Source: JAFGVL01 sp963662245
GTDB lineage: Bacteria > Bacteroidota > Bacteroidia > Bacteroidales > Paludibacteraceae
Length of the DNA: 64,000 nucleotides
Assembly (NCBI GenBank): GCA_963662245.2
Contig: CAXXVQ010000008.1
Span: 529,235-593,234 of the forward strand
Direction of reading: 5' to 3'
Shown piece after piece: positions 16,662-25,798 of the stretch. How positions within the stretch are numbered: the first letter of the stretch is position 1; each line of letters opens with the position of its first letter. Below the pieces are notes generated by a model. That model was not told the DNA's origin. It worked only from the letters and a program-made list of their open reading frames with translations, and did not search any database. A program made the position numbers and the translations under genes.

Positions 16662-18329
16662 TTAGTCTGTAATTGTTTTTAAAACCAAACCGGATAGGCC
16701 TTCGATTTCAACCTCAAATAATTTTTTAGAAGACAGCTCTTTTGTAAGTTTCTTTTTGCTTAAAAGTTCAGTCCATTTAAGCTTTGCAGACTGCTCAATG
16801 TTTAAGTATTCAAACGCATGCTCTGGGATGTGTAATTCAACAGAAGCTGATTCTTGTGCAAAATTAATAATTACTAAAAGCAGTTCATTTTCATGTTTGC
16901 GTATGAATGCAAATTGTTTTTCAGAATTGAATTGTGGGTTTTCATAATTTACCCACATTAGGTCGTAGAATTCTCCTTTTGAGATTGTGTCTTCTTTTTC
17001 TCTAAGAGTGAGGATTGTTTTATAGAAGTTTTGCAGCTCTTTTTGTTCCTCAGAAAGTAATTCTTGATTTAACTTGCCGTCATTATACCAGTTTCTTAGA
17101 GAGTCGATGCTCCAGTAATCAAAAATAGTTGTTCTGCCATCTAGACCGCTGTAACCCTCTACATCCATCCCGGATTCGCCAAGTTCTTGCCCGCTGTAAA
17201 TCATTAGTGGAGAGTGTGTGTAAGTTGCAAGGAATAACATGCATGGCATGGCTTTTTTTGCATCTTTGGCAAAGAAGTCGGAGGCAATGCGTTGTTCGTC
17301 ATGGTTTTCCATGAAGTTGAGCATATGCTTTTGGATGTCGCTAACAGCTTGCCAGGCACCGGTAATTTGTGATGCTAAACCGTAACCACTAGCAATGGCT
17401 CTGGTTACTTCATACATTCCCACTTTATCATATAAGTAATCAAATTTACCATTGAAAATGTAATTGCGATATTCATTTGGATTATACACTTCTGCAATGA
17501 ATATTACTTTTGGGAATTTGGCTTTTACTTGCGGTATTACCCAACCCCAAAATTCAACAGGAACCATTTCTGCCATATCGCAACGGAAGCCATCCACCTT
17601 CTTTTTTGCCCAGAAGAGTAGTATGTCTCGCATTTTCATCCAAGTGTTTGGAATTGGGTCGAAATATTTTTGCTGTCCAGCTACATAATCTACGCCGTAG
17701 TTAAGCTTAATAGTTTCGTACCAATCGTTTATGTTTGGAGTAGCTGTGAATTGGTCATTGCCGGTTGCCTTTGCCGGGAATTCCTCATAACCATGAGTGT
17801 CAAAGCTTGGTTGAAAAGCTTGTTGGTGGATATAGTAAAAGTTATTTTGTTGGCTAAATTGCCAGTCGATATTATCATCAGCTCCAAGGTCTTTTACGCC
17901 ACGAGGTTTTGCATCCGATTTGTATTCGCGAGCCACATGGTTAGGAACAAAATCTATGATTACATTAAGGTTAGCCTTATGTGTTCTTTCAATTAGAGCT
18001 TCAAATTCCTTCATGCGATTCGGAATATCAACGGCCAAATCCGGATCAATATCATAGTAGTCCTTGATGGCATAAGGTGAGCCGGCTTGACCTTTTACAA
18101 TGCCTGCATGGTCTTTAGCAATGCCGTGCTTAGTGTAATCTGTTTTTGTGGCATGTTCAAGCAATCCAGTATACCAAATATGGGAGTAACCCATTTTTTG
18201 GATGGTCTGAAGAGCTTTTGGTGTAAAGTTATTTAGTTTTCCACAGCCATTTTCTGCTATGGTTCCGTTTGGGTTGTTGGTAGTTTCTGTGTTGCCAAAA
18301 AGGCGTGGTAATACTTGATAAATATTCAT
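16662..18329 (-). CDS. alpha-amylase family (GH13) glycoside hydrolase, cytoplasmic
   Basis: A 555-residue GH13 enzyme. The four conserved regions are visible: VIIDFVPNHVA (region I), VDGFRCDMAEMV with the catalytic Asp nucleophile (II), VIFIAEVYNP with the acid/base Glu (III) and FMENHDEQRIASD with the transition-state Asp (IV). The C-terminal about 100 residues form the usual beta domain. There is no signal peptide, so it acts in the cytoplasm on alpha-glucans or maltodextrins; exact linkage and product are not deducible. It is followed closely by the patatin gene and preceded within 8 bp by a secreted lipoprotein gene, so a three-gene transcript is plausible. Confidence 0.9.
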   Translation of the reverse strand: MNIYQVLPRLFGNTETTNNPNGTIAENGCGKLNNFTPKALQTIQKMGYSHIWYTGLLEHATKTDYTKHGIAKDHAGIVKGQAGSPYAIKDYYDIDPDLAVDIPNRMKEFEALIERTHKANLNVIIDFVPNHVAREYKSDAKPRGVKDLGADDNIDWQFSQQNNFYYIHQQAFQPSFDTHGYEEFPAKATGNDQFTATPNINDWYETIKLNYGVDYVAGQQKYFDPIPNTWMKMRDILLFWAKKKVDGFRCDMAEMVPVEFWGWVIPQVKAKFPKVIFIAEVYNPNEYRNYIFNGKFDYLYDKVGMYEVTRAIASGYGLASQITGAWQAVSDIQKHMLNFMENHDEQRIASDFFAKDAKKAMPCMLFLATYTHSPLMIYSGQELGESGMDVEGYSGLDGRTTIFDYWSIDSLRNWYNDGKLNQELLSEEQKELQNFYKTILTLREKEDTISKGEFYDLMWVNYENPQFNSEKQFAFIRKHENELLLVIINFAQESASVELHIPEHAFEYLNIEQSAKLKWTELLSKKKLTKELSSKKLFEVEIEGLSGLVLKTITD

Positions 18330-18337
18330 ACTGTAGA

Positions 18338-19504
18338 TTATTTATTATCTAGTTTATGTTTTTTGATGGAGAATACTTTAGGTTCTTTAGAGCTTACTGT
18401 CTTAGTTGTTGCTTTTTTGAATGATGTGTTATTTGCGTACACATAAAAATAATCGATTTGTAATGTAGAATTACCCGGAACTTCGAATCCATAATCACTT
18501 CCGTATTGAGTTTCTGTAAGTTGGTCATAGTATACGCATTCACCATTTATGAAGTAGTACAGATTTTGACCCACTTTTCTTAATCCAATCACATTAAAAT
18601 CATTATTTGCTATTTGTGACTTTGTGAGTTCCGTGTAGTATCCATAGGTTTTAGTATTGCCCATGAACATGCGAGAATTATTGTTTATTGTAAAATAGTT
18701 TACATAAATAGGCGTAACGCATGATCCAAAAATTAATCCAAACATATCATCCGCACTTGATGAAGTAAACTTGATTCTTGCTTCAATATAAAAATCCTGA
18801 GATGTTTCAAGAGGAAGGTCTTTTAGAACAGGAACTAAATAGCCTTCATCCAGATTATTTGTGAAAGAATAGATGCCGTTATTGTATGTGCCTGAGTAAT
18901 TAGTTAGGTAACCATATGCCCAATTTTGAGTTATTGTGCTAAAATTATCAGCAAAAATTAATGTATCAGTGCTAAGAGATTGTTTTGTGGATTGAGTTGT
19001 CCAATATGGCTCTGCTGTGCTGGCGTTAAAGAGTTCGTCGAGGTAATATTCTCTACGAATTCCTCTATAGTTAATATTCCAGCTACGACCATCCACTTCA
19101 TCTCCTCCACACATTATTGAGGCCCAATCGCCATTTGATAAATAGGCATTTTTGTGGCTGCGAAGAAGTAGGCCATGTCCCAGTTCGTGAAAAACGAGGT
19201 CTTCGTATATTTCATCCGCATTTTGAGCACCGGTAATGTTGTTCCAATATTCGGTATCAAAAACAATTCTGATAGGGTTTTCGTAATAGCAGCGTCCGGC
19301 AACATTGTCTTCTAGGTCGCCAAACTTCATTATTAATCCGGACTCTTGTAGATTAAATGTGTGTCCACGGAGTTTAGCTTCGGTTAAGAATCTTTGCAAG
19401 TATTCATTTAGTGTGTCATTAACCTTATAAGTTGTACTGTCATCATCTTGGCATGATGATAACAGTATAGATAAAAGGGATAATATGAATAAAAATTTTC
19501 TCAC
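18338..19504 (-). CDS. lipoprotein with metalloprotease-like motif and lectin-like C-terminal domain
   Basis: A 388-residue lipoprotein: signal to Cys18 in ILLSSCQ. The central part contains FHELGHGLLLRSH (residues 105-117), a HExxH zinc site with a third His at 117 and a SIM turn 13 residues later; the spacing to the third His is one residue longer than in classical metzincins (HExxHxxGxxH). Residues about 190-370 look like a concanavalin-A/LamG-type beta sandwich that may bind glycan. The gene lies 8 bp before the amylase gene. Proteolysis is inferred from the motif only; I cannot place it in a named peptidase family. Confidence 0.7.
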   Translation of the reverse strand: MRKFLFILSLLSILLSSCQDDDSTTYKVNDTLNEYLQRFLTEAKLRGHTFNLQESGLIMKFGDLEDNVAGRCYYENPIRIVFDTEYWNNITGAQNADEIYEDLVFHELGHGLLLRSHKNAYLSNGDWASIMCGGDEVDGRSWNINYRGIRREYYLDELFNASTAEPYWTTQSTKQSLSTDTLIFADNFSTITQNWAYGYLTNYSGTYNNGIYSFTNNLDEGYLVPVLKDLPLETSQDFYIEARIKFTSSSADDMFGLIFGSCVTPIYVNYFTINNNSRMFMGNTKTYGYYTELTKSQIANNDFNVIGLRKVGQNLYYFINGECVYYDQLTETQYGSDYGFEVPGNSTLQIDYFYVYANNTSFKKATTKTVSSKEPKVFSIKKHKLDNK

Positions 19505-19529
19505 ACTAAAATCAGTCCTGCTTTTGGAT

Positions 19530-20322
19530 TTATTCTACCGGAATAGCAAACTCGGTTCCATTGAACTCATAGGTTTCAGACTCTCTTTGAACTTCGCCGT
19601 TATCGTCAGTGGTTCTTACTTCAATTATCTTTTTCTTTGGGTTAAAGATGATTAATGACTTATCTGATCTTTTTTTTGTTTGGGTTATACAAAACTGATA
19701 TGTTGTGTTTTGTTTCCAGTTTATCAAAATCGTCATAAACCTTGAAAATCATTAGAGAATCAATGAGCTCAGTTCCTTCTATTTTGAATGTTTCAATGCT
19801 TGTGGAATAATCTTTTTCAGAGAAAATTGCATCTAGCTTTCCAAAATAGATAACCTCATTGCTGTCCTTCTCAAATGTTTCAATAGCAGTATAAAGGCCT
19901 TTTGGATTGAAATCGTCGTCCTCTACTAGCTTTGTTGAATAGACTTTGCCTTCTGCTTCGTATTGGAAGATGTTTTCGTAATATTTCATATCATCATTTT
20001 CTTCTTTTTGCCAAGAATAAATACGAAGTTTACCATCTTCGGATGTTGCAATAAACATGTATTTTCTCAACGAATCAAATGGTTGTGTCAGAGTAGATGC
20101 ATCTTCAGATGTGTATTTAAGAAGTAAGTCAGTCAATATTTGATTTTCTTTCTTCAGATCCTCAATTGGGTTAACTCGTCTTTTTGTAAGCTTAATTTCG
20201 TTGTTATAGCTATTTATTGTTTTGATATGTTCAAGTAGTTCTGATTCTGTAGGAGTCTTTTCTCCTGAAAATGCAAGAACTGTTAATGATAAAAGTAGTG
20301 TGCTTAGAAATAATTTTTTCAT
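19530..20322 (-). CDS. secreted protein of unknown function, apparent frameshift in A8 tract
   Basis: Signal peptide MKKLFLSTLLLSLTVLAFSG followed by a roughly 240-residue exported domain with repeated Tyr/Phe-rich strands. The N-terminal frame stops in an A8 run (minus strand, 19670-19677); reading A7 instead continues into SDKSLIIFNPKKKIIEV and ends at 19530, so the two frames are one gene. Not a recognised family. The homopolymer position makes a sequencing indel likely; slippage-based phase variation is the alternative. It lies between a GNAT gene and the metalloprotease-like lipoprotein. Confidence 0.65.
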
Positions 20323-20333
20323 GGTAGTTTAGG

Positions 20334-20615
20334 TTAGATTAGGTCTTGCCATTCCGGCGTTTTATCGATTAGTGCTTTTACAAAGGGACAGATTGGAATA
20401 ATCTTGTAGTTATTTGCTCGAGCAAATTCTACAACTTTTATTACTAGTTGTTTGCCCACGCCTTTTCCTCCTAATGAAGGGTCAACATTGGTGTGGTCAA
20501 CAGCCATTTCATTTTCATTACGAAGCTTGTATGTTATTTTAGCTAGAACTTCGTTGTTTTCTGAATAAACGAACTTTCCTTCCTTTTCTTGTTCTATATG
20601 TTGTATGTCTAACAT
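20334..20615 (-). CDS. GNAT-like N-acetyltransferase, short CG type
   Basis: A 93-residue acetyltransferase of the small GCN5-like class. The acetyl-CoA loop GGKGVGKQLVIKVVEFA is complete, followed by YKIIPICPFVKALIDKTPEW, the typical C-terminus of this subgroup. Substrate unknown. It starts a likely leftward unit with the secreted protein 11 bp downstream. Confidence 0.85.
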   Translation of the reverse strand: MLDIQHIEQEKEGKFVYSENNEVLAKITYKLRNENEMAVDHTNVDPSLGGKGVGKQLVIKVVEFARANNYKIIPICPFVKALIDKTPEWQDLI

Positions 20616-20892
20616 AATCCTTCATTTATAGTTTAATTACAAAGATAAATAATCTGTCCTTTTTTCCTTTTTATTGCAATGATGATTTTCTTTTTTCTAT
20701 GATTTGTGCTGGAATAAATATCTTTATGATTTTTATTCTAGATTTAAATAATTGTATATCAATAGTTTGTGTTTGAGTGTGAAGATTTTGTGAAAATAAT
20801 TATTACAAACAGTAATTAAATACCGAAATAATTATATATATTTGCATAAGCAAGCAAATAAAATACGATATAAAAAATTAAAACTTATAATT

Positions 20893-21390
20893 ATGGCAGT
20901 AACACATTTTCAAGGAGGTGATGTAAACACAAATGGTAACTTACCGGCAGTAGGATCTCAAGCTCCTGATTTTGCATTAGTAAAAAATGATTTGAGTGTA
21001 TTAACACTATCTGAATTAAAAGGAAAAAAAGTAGTTCTAAATATCTTTCCAAGTATTGACACTGGCGTGTGTGCAGCTTCAGTAAGACGATTTAATAAAG
21101 AAGCAGCTGGATTAGAAAATACTGTAGTTGTATGTATTTCAAGAGACCTTCCATTTGCCCAAGCTCGTTTTTGTGGGGCTGAAGGTATTGAAAATGTTGT
21201 AAACGCATCGGAATTCCGTAACTCTGAGTTTTCAAATGCATATGGGGTACTGCAAGTAGATGGAGCATTACAAGGATTGTTAGCTCGTGCAGTAGTAGTG
21301 GTTGATGAAAACGGAGTAGTGAAATATAATCAACTAGTTAATGAAATAGTTGAAGAACCGAACTATGAAGCAGCATTAGCTGCACTTTAG
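20893..21390 (+). CDS. tpx: thiol peroxidase
   Basis: A 165-residue atypical 2-Cys peroxiredoxin reducing hydroperoxides with thioredoxin. The peroxidatic Cys lies in PSIDTGVCAASVRRFN and the resolving Cys in DLPFAQARFCGAEG, at the expected separation. I start at the ATG at 20893 (MAVTHFQGGDVNTNG); the frame is open 51 bp upstream but that leader has no homologous look and the -7-like TATATTTG at 20837-20844 would fall next to it. Ends at its own terminator. Confidence 0.95.
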   Translation: MAVTHFQGGDVNTNGNLPAVGSQAPDFALVKNDLSVLTLSELKGKKVVLNIFPSIDTGVCAASVRRFNKEAAGLENTVVVCISRDLPFAQARFCGAEGIENVVNASEFRNSEFSNAYGVLQVDGALQGLLARAVVVVDENGVVKYNQLVNEIVEEPNYEAALAAL

Positions 21391-21445
21391 TCATTTTGTT
21401 AGTTTTTTAGTTAAACCTGGATTTTTTTGAATTAGTGAGGGGAGG

Positions 21446-21477
21446 CCCTTCCGAGTGATCGGAAGGGTTTCTTTTTT
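21446..21477 (+). terminator. Rho-independent terminator of tpx
   Basis: Eight-base perfect arms CCCTTCCG and CGGAAGGG with loop AGTGAT, then TTTCTTTTTT. Confidence 0.9.
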
Positions 21478-21574
21478 GTAAAATATTGTCGTATTTTTGT
21501 CTTCAGTTTATTCGTTTTGTCTTCGGCTAGGCTCAGGCAATGAGGAGTAAGCATTCTTAATTCTTCATTTTATT

Positions 21575-22838
21575 GTGCAACCTTTAGCAGAAAGACTTCG
21601 CCCCTCATCATTAGATGAATACATTGGCCAAAAACATTTGGTTGGTGAAGGAGCTATTTTGCGTAGAATGATAGACTCTGGAGTGATTTCTTCCTTTATA
21701 CTTTGGGGCCCTCCCGGAGTGGGGAAAACTACACTGGCAAAAATTATTGCCAATAAACTTGATCGTCCTTTTTACACGCTAAGTGCTGTTACTTCAGGAG
21801 TTAAAGATGTCCGTGAGGTGATAGAGAAAGCAAAAAACAGTCGCTTTTTTAATACAGCAAATCCAATTCTTTTTATTGATGAGATTCATCGTTTTAGTAA
21901 ATCTCAACAAGATTCCTTACTCGGTGCGGTTGAAAATGGAACAGTTACGCTGATTGGTGCTACAACTGAAAACCCGTCATTTGAAGTAATTACGCCTTTG
22001 CTTTCACGCTGTCAGGTATATGTACTGAAATCTTTGGAAAAAGAAGATTTATTGGATTTAGTTAATCGGGCATTGGCAACTGATGTGGAACTAAAAAAGC
22101 GTAAGGTCGATATTCAGGAAACTGATGCTATTTTGCGTTATTCAGGAGGAGATGCTCGCAAATTGCTAAATATCCTAGAGCTTGTTTGCAACGCCGACGA
22201 GGGAGATGTGGTTTTGACTGATGAAGTGGTCACTGAGCGACTTCAGCAAAATCCTGCTGCCTATGACAAGAATGGCGAAATGCATTACGATATCATTTCG
22301 GCATTTATAAAATCTATCCGTGGTAGCGATCCTGATGCTGCTATCTATTGGTTAGCTCGAATGGTTGCCGGAGGTGAAGATCCTAAGTTTATAGCTCGTC
22401 GTTTAGTTATTTCAGCAGCGGAAGATATTGGTTTGGCTAATCCAAATGCATTGTTGATTGCCAACGCATGTTTTGATACATTACAAAAAATAGGTTGGCC
22501 GGAAAGGTCGCATTATTTTAGCGGAAACAACTATTTATTTGGCTTCAAGTCCAAAAAGTAATTCAGCATATTTATCTATTGATGAGGCTCTTGCTTTTGT
22601 GAAACAAACCGGAGATATTCCTGTTCCATTGCATTTACGCAATGCTCCAACAAAACTAATGAAGGAGTTGGGTTATGGCGAGAACTACAAATACTCACAT
22701 GATTATCCGAATAACTTTGTAGAACAGGAGTTTTTACCCAAAGAAGTAAAAACAAAAAAGTTTTGGAATCCACAAAAGAATCCTGCTGAGCAAAAGTTAA
22801 CAGATTGGTTGCACAAATTGTGGAAAAACCGCTATTAA
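21575..22838 (+). CDS. rarA: replication-associated recombination protein A (AAA+), apparent one-base frameshift
   Basis: RarA/MgsA, an AAA+ ATPase acting at stalled replication forks. From a GTG start at 21575 the first frame shows Walker A WGPPGVGKTTLAK, Walker B LFIDEIHRFSKSQQD and sensor GATTENPSFEV, then breaks at 22503-22505, where GAAAGG stands for an expected GAAGG; removing one A restores IGWPEGRIILAETTIYLASS and continues in the second frame to 22838. The joined length, about 420 residues, is normal. The gene is highly conserved, so a sequencing indel is the best explanation. Confidence 0.88.
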
Positions 22839-22863
22839 ATGTTCTATAATAGGTCGTTTGAGC

Positions 22864-22893
22864 TTGTTTTTATCCTAAAAAAAACTATTTTTG
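22864..22893 (+). promoter_or_regulatory. promoter of pfp
   Basis: TTG (22864-22866), exactly 19-bp spacer, TATTTTTG (22886-22893). It leaves a 5' leader of about 135 nt before the pfp ATG, in which I see no riboswitch-like structure. Confidence 0.65.
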
Positions 22894-23033
22894 CAAAAGG
22901 CTATTAAATTAAATAAAGATTAAAACCCAGATATAAAGTCTTGGGTATTAGTCTTTTGTTTTAATATGTAAATCTTAATAAACTTAAAAGCACATCAATA
23001 TAAAATATAAAACAATCAAGAAAATTAATATTC

Positions 23034-24728
23034 ATGGAGGAGAATAATAAGAGTACTTTAGAAGCTGCAAGGTTGCAACACCAAGCTAAATTGCCAAATG
23101 CATTAACTGGTTCTGTTTCTGTAAAGGCAGGTGAGAATACAAGTTCTGTAGCTAACCAAGCAGATATCCAGAAATTATTCCCAAATACTTATGGTATGCC
23201 TATAGTTGAATTTGTTTCAGGTGAAGCAAAGAATTATGGTGCTATCAATATTGGGGTGATCTTATCCGGTGGTCAAGCTCCTGGTGGTCACAATGTGATT
23301 TGTGGTTTGTATGATGGATTAAAAGCAATGAACCCTAATAGCAACCTTTATGGCTTCTTAGGTGGTCCTTCCGGTTTAACTGATCACAAATATATCAAGC
23401 TTTCAGAAGAAACAATAGATAAATATCGTAATACCGGTGGTTTTGATATTATTGGTTCTGGAAGAACAAAACTTGAGGAGGTAGAGCAGTTTGAAAAAAC
23501 AGCTCAAATCTGTAATGAGTTAAATATCACAGCTATCATTGTTATTGGTGGAGATGATTCAAATACGAATGCATGTATTTTGGCAGAGTATTTTGCTCAG
23601 AAGAAATATGGTATCCAAGTAATTGGTTGTCCTAAAACAATTGATGGTGACCTTAAAAACGATATGATTGAGATTTCGTTTGGTTTTGATACTGCATGTA
23701 AAGTGTACTCAGAATTGATTGGAAATATTCAAAGAGATGCTAACTCTGCAAAGAAATACTGGCACTTTATCCGTTTGATGGGGCGTTCTGCTTCGCATAT
23801 TGCATTAGAATGTGCATTACAAACTCATCCAAATGTTTGTATTATTTCTGAAGAGGTAGAGGCTAAAAAGCAACGCCTATCAGATGTGGTGGATACAATT
23901 GTTGAATCGATTGTGGTTCGTGCAAACGCAGGCTTAAACTTTGGTTCAGTATTGGTTCCGGAAGGTTTATTGGAATTTATTCCTGATATGAAAGCATTAA
24001 TCAGCGAATTGAATGACTTATTAGCTGATAATACTGAATTCAAAATCATGAAAGATAGTGCTGAAAAATATGCTTATGTAATAAAGCATCTTTCAGCAGA
24101 TAATGCCCCTGTATTTGAATCATTGCCGTTATTTATTGCAACTCAGTTAACAATGGATAGAGATGCACATGGTAATGTTCAGGTTTCGTTAATTGAAACA
24201 GAACGAATGCTTATTGAAATGGTAAAAAATCGCCTGAATGAACTAAAAGAAGATGGAGATTATAAAGGTAAATTCAGTGCCTTGTCACACTTCTTTGGAT
24301 ATGAAGGTCGTTGTGCTTTCCCAACAAATTTTGATTCAAATTATTGTTACTCATTAGGATATAATGCATCTCTACTAGCTGCTGAGGGTAAAACCGGTTA
24401 TATGTCAATTATTAGAAATGCACATGCGCCAACTGAAGAATGGATTGCCGGAGGTGTGCCTTTGACATCTATGATGAATATGGAGCGTAGAAATGGTAAA
24501 GATGTTCCTGTAATTAAAAAAGCATTAGTTGAGTTAGATGGGGCACCATTTTTAAAATTCAAAGAAATGCGTAAACTGTGGGCTGGTCCGGAAGATACAT
24601 ATTCTTATCCGGGTCCTATTCAGTTCTTTGGCCCTGCAGAGGTTTCTGATCGTCGTTCAAGAACCTTGATGCTAGAGGCAGAAGCAAGAATGCAGACTGC
24701 GAAAAAAAAAGAAATTATTAACCTTTAA
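23034..24728 (+). CDS. pfp: pyrophosphate-dependent 6-phosphofructokinase
   Basis: A 564-residue long-form phosphofructokinase that interconverts fructose 6-phosphate and fructose 1,6-bisphosphate using pyrophosphate. IVIGGDDSNTNACIL is diagnostic: the GGDDS pattern marks PPi use, where ATP enzymes have GGDGS. The substrate motif KTIDGDLKN and the effector-side MGRSASHIALE are present. It is transcribed from its own promoter with the HIT gene 14 bp downstream. Confidence 0.93.
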   Translation: MEENNKSTLEAARLQHQAKLPNALTGSVSVKAGENTSSVANQADIQKLFPNTYGMPIVEFVSGEAKNYGAINIGVILSGGQAPGGHNVICGLYDGLKAMNPNSNLYGFLGGPSGLTDHKYIKLSEETIDKYRNTGGFDIIGSGRTKLEEVEQFEKTAQICNELNITAIIVIGGDDSNTNACILAEYFAQKKYGIQVIGCPKTIDGDLKNDMIEISFGFDTACKVYSELIGNIQRDANSAKKYWHFIRLMGRSASHIALECALQTHPNVCIISEEVEAKKQRLSDVVDTIVESIVVRANAGLNFGSVLVPEGLLEFIPDMKALISELNDLLADNTEFKIMKDSAEKYAYVIKHLSADNAPVFESLPLFIATQLTMDRDAHGNVQVSLIETERMLIEMVKNRLNELKEDGDYKGKFSALSHFFGYEGRCAFPTNFDSNYCYSLGYNASLLAAEGKTGYMSIIRNAHAPTEEWIAGGVPLTSMMNMERRNGKDVPVIKKALVELDGAPFLKFKEMRKLWAGPEDTYSYPGPIQFFGPAEVSDRRSRTLMLEAEARMQTAKKKEIINL

Positions 24729-24742
24729 ATACTAATAAAATT

Positions 24743-25168
24743 ATGGCTTCACCAGTTTCAGAATGTTTGTATTGCCAAAAATTGCCAATACTAGATGAAT
24801 TAATGATTAAAATTTGTGATTTATCAGTGTCTCAAGTGTTCTTATTTAAAGAGCAATCACATCCAGGTCGCGTAAATGTGGTTTACAAAGATCACGGTGT
24901 TGAACTTCACGAATTAAACGATGAGCAACGCAATGCATTTATGGCAGATGTTGCAAAAGTTGGTGCTGCTATTCAAGATGCTTTCAATCCATTTAAAATT
25001 AACTACGGTGCTTTTGCTGATACTTTATCACACTTACACATGCATATTGTACCTAAATATGAAGGTGGGTATAACTTTGGAGGGGTAATCGAAATGAACC
25101 CTAAGAAGACTTATCTTTCTGATACAGAATATGCGGAAACAATCGAGAAGATTAAAGCAGGATTATAA
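24743..25168 (+). CDS. HIT-family nucleotide-binding hydrolase
   Basis: A 141-residue histidine-triad protein with the motif HLHMHIVPKYEGG (H-x-H-x-H) and an N-terminal CLYCQ that may bind zinc. HIT proteins hydrolyse AMP-linked substrates such as diadenosine polyphosphates. It starts 14 bp after pfp and shares its transcript; a terminator follows. Confidence 0.88.
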   Translation: MASPVSECLYCQKLPILDELMIKICDLSVSQVFLFKEQSHPGRVNVVYKDHGVELHELNDEQRNAFMADVAKVGAAIQDAFNPFKINYGAFADTLSHLHMHIVPKYEGGYNFGGVIEMNPKKTYLSDTEYAETIEKIKAGL

Positions 25169-25182
25169 ATTGCATAGATATT

Positions 25183-25214
25183 AGAAGCGTCTCATTTGGG
25201 ATGCTTCTTTTTTT
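25183..25214 (+). terminator. terminator of the pfp-HIT unit
   Basis: AGAAGC (25183-25188) pairs with GCTTCT (25203-25208) and is followed by a run of T. Confidence 0.75.
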
Positions 25215-25229
25215 ACAAACTACCAACCA

Positions 25230-25691
25230 ATGACTTCTAATTCTAGAAAGGAGTTTGCAACTGCAGTTGCATATTTGCACGAGATAAGGCTTGTGATTGA
25301 AGTTTTTTCGGGAAAGATGAGTTTGGAGGCAATGAAAGCATTTAAGCTAGATCAGTCTGAAAATCCCGAATTTAACTCGGAATATAATGTTTTGACAATT
25401 CAAAATTCAATTCTAATAGATGGACTGTTGACTGAAGTAGAAGACTATGTAACTTTTTTAGCGAAGCAGAAAACAATAGCTGGAAATAGAAAAGTTGTTA
25501 CAGTGTTTGAGACACCGAATCAAGCAATTTACTCATCTGTATTTAAGAAAATGCACGATAAGTTGCCACAAGAATTTACACTTAGGCAGAATATGGACGA
25601 TGCTTTGACCTATTTAAACCTTGTTTCACATAAGGATAAAATAGAGTCGAAGATAAAAGACCTAATTAAGAAGCCTACGGCTATGTGGTAA
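25230..25691 (+). CDS. conserved hypothetical protein
   Basis: A 153-residue cytosolic protein with no signal peptide or membrane helix and an alternating helix/strand pattern. It opens with MTSNSRKEFATAVAYLHEIR and has a strand-like KVVTVFETPN near residue 105 and a basic C-terminus. I do not recognise a family. It begins just 16 bp after the upstream terminator and ends at its own, so it is probably monocistronic; no promoter is clear. Confidence 0.6.
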   Translation: MTSNSRKEFATAVAYLHEIRLVIEVFSGKMSLEAMKAFKLDQSENPEFNSEYNVLTIQNSILIDGLLTEVEDYVTFLAKQKTIAGNRKVVTVFETPNQAIYSSVFKKMHDKLPQEFTLRQNMDDALTYLNLVSHKDKIESKIKDLIKKPTAMW

Positions 25692-25742
25692 GGTCATTTG
25701 AGTGAACTTAAAATTTTGAAATAATTAGAATTTCTAAAATTA

Positions 25743-25780
25743 GAAAGCCATCTCTTGAAATAAGAGATGGCTTTCTTTTG
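25743..25780. terminator. bidirectional terminator between 25230 gene and hcp
   Basis: Perfect 14-bp arms (25743-25756 with 25762-25775) around the loop GAAAT, T-rich on the right and A-rich on the left. Confidence 0.9.
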
Positions 25781-25798
25781 TTTTGGTTGGTAAGTTTA

